Shown piece by piece: positions 6,622 to 10,643 of a DNA stretch of 10,643 nucleotides. Positions within the stretch are counted from its first letter, which is position 1. Each line of letters starts with the position of its first letter. The DNA lies in contig JADJCH010000072.1 in NCBI GenBank assembly GCA_016703325.1, positions 1 to 10,643 on the forward strand, written 5' to 3'. This stretch comes from Burkholderiales bacterium. Its GTDB lineage: Bacteria; Pseudomonadota; Gammaproteobacteria; Burkholderiales; Burkholderiaceae_C. The notes under the pieces were generated by a model. That model was not told where the DNA came from. It did not search any database and worked only from the letters and a program-made list of their open reading frames with translations. The position numbers and the translations under genes were made by a program.

Positions 6622-7224
6622 TCAGTCTCGACGGCGACGCGCCAGGAACCCCAGGGCGCCCAGACCTGCCAGCAGCATGGCGTAGGTTTCCGGCTCTGGA
6701 ACCGCGGTGACGCTGACGTTGTCGATCTGCGGATAGGACACGGCATAGATGCCATCGTTGCGGAACAGCAGGGTCGTGCTCGTTGAGGTGGCGTTGAAAT
6801 TCATCGTCACCGTCTGGTAGCTGCTGCTGGTCGCGACGTAGGTCCCGGAGTTGTCTCCCGCACTGACGTACAGCGACGATGGGCCCGCGTCGTAGCCAGA
6901 GTAGTCGAATGTCAGTTGGTAGGCTTGGCTGACCACCGTGGCAAAGCTCTGTGACAGGGCGTCAGCGGGCTGTTCGAGCTGCACGGCTTGGAGGGCGTCG
7001 CTCACAGGCCGGTAGGCGGCGTTGAACAGCACCGTGGCGTGACCTCCGGAGGTCCAGTTCGCGATGCTTGACGTGTAGTCATACGTCGGTGACCCGTCGA
7101 CCGTGTTGATGGCAGGGTCCTCAAAGCTGCCGTTCGTCACCAGGTTGGCAGCCTGTGCCGGACCACCGGCAAACGAGAGGATGGCCGCAGTGAGCGGGCC
7201 GAAGAGGAGGCGCGAGTACTTCAT
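6622..7224 (-). CDS. PEP-CTERM sorting domain protein, secreted
   Basis: An exported 200-aa surface protein expected to be processed by an exosortase. Residues 1-25 form a signal peptide (MKYSRLLFGPLTAAILSFAG, ending AQA, cleavage likely near 25/26). The mature part starts NLVTNGSFEDP and ends in a DNVSV strand, typical of DUF642-like or other jelly-roll PEP-CTERM proteins. Residues 175-200 are the tripartite PEP-CTERM: VPEPETYAML motif, hydrophobic GLGALGFLA, then RRRRD. ATG 7224 is chosen because AAGGAAG sits about 6 bases upstream; the frame is open to 7248 but that start lacks a ribosome site. An intrinsic terminator follows. PEP-CTERM proteins usually occur with exopolysaccharide loci and exosortase A; the nearby sugar transferase fits, but no exosortase is in the window. 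The specific role (biofilm or surface matrix) is inference. Confidence 0.92.
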   Translation of the reverse strand: MKYSRLLFGPLTAAILSFAGGPAQAANLVTNGSFEDPAINTVDGSPTYDYTSSIANWTSGGHATVLFNAAYRPVSDALQAVQLEQPADALSQSFATVVSQAYQLTFDYSGYDAGPSSLYVSAGDNSGTYVATSSSYQTVTMNFNATSTSTTLLFRNDGIYAVSYPQIDNVSVTAVPEPETYAMLLAGLGALGFLARRRRD

Positions 7225-7227
7225 GAG

Positions 7228-7238
7228 TCTTCCTTGTT
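7228..7238 (-). promoter_or_regulatory. Ribosome binding site fixing the PEP-CTERM start
   Basis: CAAGGAAGACT on the minus strand lies just before ATG 7224, with good Shine-Dalgarno match and spacing. It decides against the in-frame ATG at 7248. Confidence 0.7.
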
Positions 7239-7373
7239 GAACCACCATGGCGGCACCGATGTCCGATCAGCAGCCGCATCGACATCCGACAACCCCTGGG
7301 GGCATCCGATGCCAACCCATTGCAGCACTGGGAGGGACCCGATGGAATCCTTCATCTGAGGGGATCGCGGGCC

Positions 7374-7386
7374 GCAGGTGTGACGG
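7374..7386 (+). repeat. Third copy of the GCAGGTGTGACGG motif
   Basis: Identical over 13 bases to 8975-8987. It lies in the intergenic region about 150 bases upstream of the PEP-CTERM start and just past the unknown gene's stop. Confidence 0.45.
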
Positions 7387-7415
7387 AGGAGTCGATGCGG
7401 CGTCGCGCTCTCCGA

Positions 7416-8696
7416 TCAAAGCGGCAGGTGCATCTGGGGTTGTGCGGCCATGCGGCGCTGAGGCACCGGTAGGGGCCTGAGGGTGCGCGGGATCGCGGGT
7501 TGCACCGCTGCGGCTCCCCTTGAAGCCAGAGTCAACGCAGCAGCATGTTCAACCAGGCTGCTGCTGCCGAGGTACCCCCGGCTCTCCAGCTCCCAGCCGG
7601 CGGTGTCCTGCTCGCTGCTGTGCAGCTGCAGGCGCTGGGGCAGCAGGCCGCGCTGGGCGATGCGCTCGAGCAGCAGCTGGCAGGCCAGGGCATCGAGCAG
7701 CAGGGCGAACTTGCGCCAGCGCTGCAGCACCTCGGTGTGGCGCCAGGCGTCCTCCAGCGCCCAGCGGCGGCGCAGCGGGTCGGTGGGGTGGCCGCTGGCG
7801 ATCACGCGCGGCAGCAGCGCCAGGAAGAAGTGGTGGAAGGCCTGGCGGGCGGCGTCGTGCGGCAGGAGGGGCAGCAGCTGGGCCAGGCGGGCGCTCCAGC
7901 CGCTGCGCGACAGCAGCTGGGTGGCCAGCACCTGCAGGCCCTGCACCGGGTTGAGCAGGTGCACGCGGTTGGGCGGCAGCACCAGCAGGGGCAGGCCGGC
8001 AGCCTGGGCATGGGGCAGCGGAGTGACAAAACTCATCAGCACGGCCAGGCGGCGCCAGGCACCGGCGTTGAGGCCGTCGGCCTGGGCGGCACCGCTGCGC
8101 TGGAGTTGGTCGGCCTGGGCCCAGGCGTCTTCCCAGCCGTGGTCGGCCTTGGCCAGGTCGGCGGCCAGGCTGAGCATGGCCAGGTGGCCGGCGGCGTAGC
8201 CGGCGTCGTCACAGAGGCGGCTGACCACGCGGTCCTGCGGTGCGCCGTGCGGCGGCAGCTGGCGGCCCTGGCTGAGCGGCTGGCGGGTGACCGGGCAGTG
8301 GCTGGCCTCCAGCTGGCCGAGGTAGTTGGGGGTGACGCAGAGGGTTTCGAAGCTGCGCCCGCGCAGCCAGGCCTGCAGGCGCAGCTGCAGCCACAGCCGC
8401 ACGTTGGGGGTGGCCGCCCGGGTGCGGCCGGCAAAGGCGGCGCGGCCGGATTCGTAGCCGCGCCGCAGCGCGCTGGAGCTGGCCAGGGGCTCGGGCGGCG
8501 GGGTGATGCCGTGGCGGGCGTGGTCGCGGCCGATGTCGTAGGCCAGGGCGTCTGCGGCGGAGGTGCCGGCCTCGGCGAAGGCGGTGAGCGGCGCCAAAAC
8601 GCAGGGGCTGCAGGGGCTGCGCACCGGCTGCCTGCGCACGGGGGGGCGGGCGGCGGTCTGGGACGGCGGGGCAAAGAGAAGCAGTTCGGCGGCCAT
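7416..8696 (-). CDS. Protein of unknown function; possible degenerate HNH/treble-clef core
   Basis: A 426-aa protein with no signal peptide or membrane segment, rich in Ala, Leu, Arg and Gln. ATG 8696 is chosen because AGGAG lies 8 bases upstream; the frame is open to 8729 without a better start. Residues 53-90 (YDIGRDHARHGITPPPEPL, then RRGYESGRAAF) look like a conserved module, followed by a basic, Leu/Trp-rich helix (about 98-116). Residues 120-185 contain C120, HCPVTRQPLS (C134) and RLCDDAGYAAGHLAMLSLAADLAKAD. The latter resembles the DR-x-ND-x-GY-x2-GN-x7-AN-x2-K pattern of HNH-type phage and bacterial nucleases, but the usual GN and AN Asn are His and Asp here. The rest (200-426) is probably helical with no motif I recognise. 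It may belong to an uncharacterised Burkholderiales family; I do not assign a function. It is transcribed toward the PEP-CTERM gene and divergently from the WYL regulator. Confidence 0.8.
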   Translation of the reverse strand: MAAELLLFAPPSQTAARPPVRRQPVRSPCSPCVLAPLTAFAEAGTSAADALAYDIGRDHARHGITPPPEPLASSSALRRGYESGRAAFAGRTRAATPNVRLWLQLRLQAWLRGRSFETLCVTPNYLGQLEASHCPVTRQPLSQGRQLPPHGAPQDRVVSRLCDDAGYAAGHLAMLSLAADLAKADHGWEDAWAQADQLQRSGAAQADGLNAGAWRRLAVLMSFVTPLPHAQAAGLPLLVLPPNRVHLLNPVQGLQVLATQLLSRSGWSARLAQLLPLLPHDAARQAFHHFFLALLPRVIASGHPTDPLRRRWALEDAWRHTEVLQRWRKFALLLDALACQLLLERIAQRGLLPQRLQLHSSEQDTAGWELESRGYLGSSSLVEHAAALTLASRGAAAVQPAIPRTLRPLPVPQRRMAAQPQMHLPL

Positions 8697-8703
8697 GGTC
8701 AAG

Positions 8704-8708
8704 CTCCT
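8704..8708 (-). promoter_or_regulatory. Ribosome binding site fixing the start of the unknown gene
   Basis: AGGAG on the minus strand sits 7-8 bases before ATG 8696, a near-ideal Shine-Dalgarno. It decides the start against the upstream ATG at 8729. Confidence 0.75.
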
Positions 8709-8741
8709 GTGTCGCGGCGGGTCCGGCATCTCGGCCCCTGC

Positions 8742-8754
8742 TGCACAGTGTGCA
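8742..8754. promoter_or_regulatory. Perfect 13-bp palindrome upstream of the unknown gene
   Basis: TGCACAGTGTGCA is a 6-1-6 perfect inverted repeat about 45 bases upstream of ATG 8696, where an operator of a dimeric regulator would overlap a promoter. The binding protein is unknown. Confidence 0.45.
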
Positions 8755-8942
8755 ACCTGGGTGGCTCATGGGGTGAGCCTGTGAAAAGTCTGCCAAAAAA
8801 TCCTGCCGCACCCCGCCGCGGCCTGTGAATGCACTGTGAGCCTGCACCGCTTTGGGGCACAGCCCACGGGCGCGGGGTGGTGGTGCATGGCATCGCGGGG
8901 GGGCTTCCCTCAGCTGCGGGGGCGGGGAGTGGCCAAAGCGTG

Positions 8943-8987
8943 GCAGGTGTCACGCAGCGGGCCGATCGCTTTGCGCAGGTGTGACGG
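8943..8987 (+). repeat. Pair of GCAGGTGT(G/C)ACG motifs, candidate operator
   Basis: GCAGGTGTCACG at 8943-8954 and GCAGGTGTGACGG at 8975-8987 start 32 bases apart, about three helical turns. The second copy is identical over 13 bases to 7374-7386 upstream of the PEP-CTERM gene. The shared placement in front of two transcription units suggests one regulator, possibly the WYL protein encoded just downstream. Confidence 0.45.
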
Positions 8988-9087
8988 GTCACTCGAACAA
9001 GGGGGCGGGCCGGCCGCAGCGGGTGGCTGCGGCAGGTCAGAATGAGCTCACCGGCTGAGCCACTGTCCGCCCGGGTCGATTCCTGGT

Positions 9088-9109
9088 CTGAACTCAGACC
9101 TGAGTTCAG
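9088..9109. promoter_or_regulatory. Perfect 22-bp inverted repeat before the WYL regulator gene
   Basis: CTGAACTCAG (9088-9097) and CTGAGTTCAG (9100-9109) are exact reverse complements with a 2-base spacer. It lies 66 bases upstream of ATG 9176. This is a likely dimer operator, perhaps autoregulatory. With a 2-base centre it is better suited to DNA binding than to an RNA hairpin, although the small hairpin directly after it could act in the leader. Confidence 0.6.
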
Positions 9110-9175
9110 GCCCGGTTTCGGGCTCAGGCTCAGTTTCCGGTGCGGATGCAGGCCACCTTGGGAGCCGAGTCGACG

Positions 9176-10216
9176 ATGGATCGCACGGAACGTTTCTACC
9201 GCATCGAGTTGCTGATCCGCTCGCGGGGGTCGGTGACCTTTGCGGCGTTGATGGAGGACCTGGAGGTCTCCCGCGCCACGCTCAAGCGCGACCTGGAGTA
9301 CCTGCGCACCCGGCTGGATGCGCCGATCGTCTATGACCGCGACAGCAACGGCTACCGCTTCCAGCAGGGTGCGCGTCGTGCGGCCCGGGGCGGGCGCAAG
9401 GCCGCGGTGGCCGCAGCGGACACGGCCCACGAGTTGCCGGGGGTGTGGTTCAGCGAGCGCGAGATCCGCGCACTGCTGACGATGCACCAGCTGATCGAGG
9501 GGCTGGACGGTGGCGGCACGCTGGCGCGCCATCTGCAGCCGCTGCTGGACAAGCTGCACGGCATGCTCGGCAGCAGCGAGACGGAGGCGCGCGAGCTGAT
9601 GCGGCGCGTCAAGATCAGCCTGCCGGCGCAGCGGCCGGTGCCCGCGCGCTGGTTCGAGCGGGTGGCCAGTGCGCTGCTGGAGCGCCGGCGGCTGCAGCTG
9701 ACCTACTACACCCGCAGCAAGGACAGCCAGTCGCAGCGGGAGGTGTCGCCCCAGCGGCTGCTGCACCACCGCAGCACCTGGTACCTGGACGCCTGGTGCC
9801 ATGCCAGCGACGGCCTGCGCCGCTTTGCGCTGGACGCGGTGCGCGGCGCAACGCTGCTGGACCAGCGCGCCAAGGATGTGGCGCTGCGCAGCGTGGAGGC
9901 CCAGCTGGACCGGGGCTACGGCATCTACGGCGGGGGCGAGCTGCACCAGGCGGTGCTGCACTTCAGTGCCGAAGCGGCGCGCTGGGTGGCCAACGAGCAG
10001 TGGCACCCGCGCCAGACCCGCGAGCTGCTGCCCGACGGCAGCCTGCGCCTGACGCTGCCCTACAGCGAGGACACCGAGCTGCTGATGGACCTGATGCGCC
10101 ACGGCCCGCATGTGGAGGTGGAGGCGCCGGCCGAACTGCGCGAGCGGCTGCAGGAGCGCCTGCGTGCGGCGCTGGAGCGCTACTCACCAGAAGATGGTGG
10201 ATCCAGCGCGCAATGA
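9176..10216 (+). CDS. WYL-domain transcriptional regulator
   Basis: A 346-aa DNA-binding regulator of the YafY/DeoR-like HTH plus WYL type. Residues about 3-62 form the N-terminal winged HTH (MDRTERFYRIELLIRSRGSV, VSRATLKRDLEYLR). A helical linker leads to the WYL domain (about 160-235) with the naming residues W202-Y203-L204 in STWYLDAWCHA and a conserved LRRFALDAVR segment. The C-terminal WCX part (about 255-335) has WHPRQTRELLPDGSL, LPYSEDTELLMDLMRHGPHVEV and a final basic helix. WYL domains are thought to sense a ligand, often nucleic acid or a nucleotide. ATG 9176 is chosen because the HTH begins there and GGGAG lies about 12 bases upstream; GTG 9140 and ATG 9146 are in frame but lack a ribosome site. 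It is divergent from the unknown gene and its length is normal. Targets are unknown; the neighbouring repeated motif is the obvious candidate. Confidence 0.93.
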   Translation: MDRTERFYRIELLIRSRGSVTFAALMEDLEVSRATLKRDLEYLRTRLDAPIVYDRDSNGYRFQQGARRAARGGRKAAVAAADTAHELPGVWFSEREIRALLTMHQLIEGLDGGGTLARHLQPLLDKLHGMLGSSETEARELMRRVKISLPAQRPVPARWFERVASALLERRRLQLTYYTRSKDSQSQREVSPQRLLHHRSTWYLDAWCHASDGLRRFALDAVRGATLLDQRAKDVALRSVEAQLDRGYGIYGGGELHQAVLHFSAEAARWVANEQWHPRQTRELLPDGSLRLTLPYSEDTELLMDLMRHGPHVEVEAPAELRERLQERLRAALERYSPEDGGSSAQ

Positions 10217-10280
10217 GGGTTTTTGCTGAGATGGATCAGACCGGCGTCACCGGGTTGGTGTAGGGTCGGACGGTCGGACT

Positions 10281-10300
10281 GCACCGATCACCCTCGGTGC
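10281..10300 (+). terminator. Possible terminator after the WYL gene
   Basis: GCACCGA (10281-10287) pairs with TCGGTGC (10294-10300) across a 6-base loop, followed by CTCCTTCT. The stem is good but the U-tract is weak. It lies between the WYL stop and the response regulator start, so the two genes may be separate units or partly coupled. Confidence 0.4.
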
Positions 10301-10325
10301 CTCCTTCTGCCTGCTCTACCCTGCC

Positions 10326-10643
10326 GTGCACATCCTGATCGTCGACGATCACCCCCTGTTCAGCGATGGTTTGAAGCTCTTGCTGCTGCAGGTGGAGCCG
10401 CGCGCGGACGTCGCCTGCTGCCGCAATGGTGAGCAGGCCCTGCAACTGGTGCGGCGCAGGCGCCTGGACCTGGTGTTGCTGGACTGGTGGCTGGGCTCGG
10501 AGCCCAGCGGCCTGGAGCTGTTGCAGGCGCTGCGGCAGGCGCAGCCGATGGCCCGGGTGGTGGTGGTGTCGGCCGAAAGTGACCCGGCCCTGGTGCACCG
10601 CTGCATCGAGGCGGGTGCGGCCGGTTTTGTCAGCAAGTCATCC
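10326..10643 (+). CDS. Response regulator, receiver domain (partial, runs off the window)
   Basis: The first 106 residues of a two-component response regulator. The start is GTG 10326; no ATG or GTG lies upstream in frame for at least 45 bases, and the protein begins MHILIVDDHPLF as receiver domains do. The acidic pair is D7-D8, the phospho-acceptor D53 (LVLLDWWLG), the switch Ser is S82 (VVVVSAES) and the conserved Lys is K104 (GFVSKS). The VDDHPLF opening and GAAGFVSK close resemble NarL/FixJ-family regulators, so a LuxR-type HTH output domain is expected beyond the window. The partner kinase is not visible. It starts 110 bases after the WYL gene, on the same strand. Confidence 0.92.
   Translation, partial: MHILIVDDHPLFSDGLKLLLLQVEPRADVACCRNGEQALQLVRRRRLDLVLLDWWLGSEPSGLELLQALRQAQPMARVVVVSAESDPALVHRCIEAGAAGFVSKSS

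Larger units (their letters stand above)
7225..7415 (-). promoter_or_regulatory. Upstream region of the PEP-CTERM gene with repeated ATCGG-type motifs
   Basis: About 190 bases. On the plus strand CCGAT/CCGAC cores recur at 7262-7266, 7285-7289, 7305-7309 and 7339-7343; the first three are spaced 23 and 20 bases apart. One lies inside a perfect 6-1-6 palindrome, GGCATCCGATGCC (7301-7313). Farther upstream is one copy of GCAGGTGTGACGG (7374-7386), shared with the WYL-gene region. A TTGGCATCGGATGCC stretch superficially resembles a sigma-54 -24/-12 site, but the GG-to-GC spacing is too short. I see no clear sigma-70 promoter. Confidence 0.4.
8697..9175. promoter_or_regulatory. Divergent intergenic region between the unknown gene and the WYL regulator
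   Basis: About 480 bases with no gene I trust; the long minus-strand frame crossing it is an antisense shadow of the WYL gene. It contains a 6-1-6 palindrome (8742-8754), two copies of GCAGGTGT(G/C)ACG (8943-8954 and 8975-8987), a perfect 10-2-10 palindrome (9088-9109) and an adjacent small hairpin (GCCCG-GTTT-CGGGC, about 9110-9123). This density of symmetric elements suggests control of both divergent genes. No confident -35/-10 pair was found on either strand. Confidence 0.5.

Noticed and set aside
4055..6685. Plus-strand open frames of 377 and 325 codons opposite the protease
   Set aside because: They are Gly/Ala/Arg-rich and motif-free, caused by high GC3 in the protease gene; the minus frame holds an intact S8 triad.
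7295..7320. Sigma-54 promoter upstream of the PEP-CTERM gene
   Set aside because: TTGGCATCGGATGCC on the minus strand resembles a -24/-12 element, but the GG and GC are about two bases too close, and the sequence is better explained as a 6-1-6 palindrome.
7545..8828. Plus-strand 427-codon open frame opposite the unknown gene
   Set aside because: Both strands are long and open here. The minus frame has an ideal AGGAG-spaced ATG and normal amino-acid composition, while the plus frame is Gln/Gly/Ala repeats without a ribosome site.
8697..9175. CRISPR array or toxin-antitoxin pair in the divergent spacer
   Set aside because: The repeats are too few and too short for an array, and no small paired genes with recognisable domains are present.
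8699..10111. Minus-strand 470-codon open frame spanning the divergent region
   Set aside because: It is antisense to the WYL regulator, with Gln/Leu/Ala/His-rich composition and no domain, and it would overlap the well-supported HTH-WYL gene.

Overview
The window reads as a high-GC chromosomal segment of a betaproteobacterium, most likely Burkholderiales of the Leptothrix/Rubrivivax/Sphaerotilus type. This is inferred from GC near 70-78% in the resident genes, a PEP-CTERM protein, a short CxxCxxCC protein of a kind I associate with Burkholderiales, and a WcaJ/EpsB-type polyprenyl-phosphate sugar transferase. No rRNA or tRNA is present to fix the taxon.

Left edge (1-1658): nested insertion sequences. 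An IS4-family element with perfect 16-bp terminal inverted repeats (2-17 / 1396-1411) has landed inside an IS30-family transposase gene, of which only the 3' end remains (1413-1658). The IS4 transposase keeps its catalytic residues but is broken by what looks like a single missing base near 870. A low-GC stretch without a recognisable gene (1659-2083) separates this scar from the resident genes.

Middle (2084-8696): five genes, all on the minus strand. In transcription order they are: a 426-aa protein of unknown function with a possible degenerate HNH/treble-clef core; a secreted PEP-CTERM protein closed by a strong intrinsic terminator; a secreted subtilisin-family (S8) protease ending in a Gly-rich/hydrophobic/Arg-rich tail; a small CxxCxxCC protein whose GTG start overlaps the protease stop; and the membrane sugar transferase that would start exopolysaccharide repeat-unit synthesis. 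A cell-surface theme (exopolysaccharide, exosortase substrate, anchored protease) links three of the five, but no exosortase, rhombosortase or other glycosyltransferase lies in the window.

Right edge (8697-10643): a divergent intergenic region of about 480 bp, rich in symmetric DNA elements, then on the plus strand a WYL-domain transcriptional regulator and the receiver domain of a response regulator cut by the window end. A GCAGGTGT(G/C)ACG motif occurs twice in the divergent region and once upstream of the PEP-CTERM gene. It is a candidate operator that could tie the regulator to both flanking genes.

The points most worth following up are the GC mosaic inside the protease gene with a breakpoint between catalytic Asp and His, the shared 12-13-bp motif, the perfect 10-2-10 palindrome before the WYL gene, and the unknown protein. 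I saw no CRISPR array, recognisable defence cassette or prophage.
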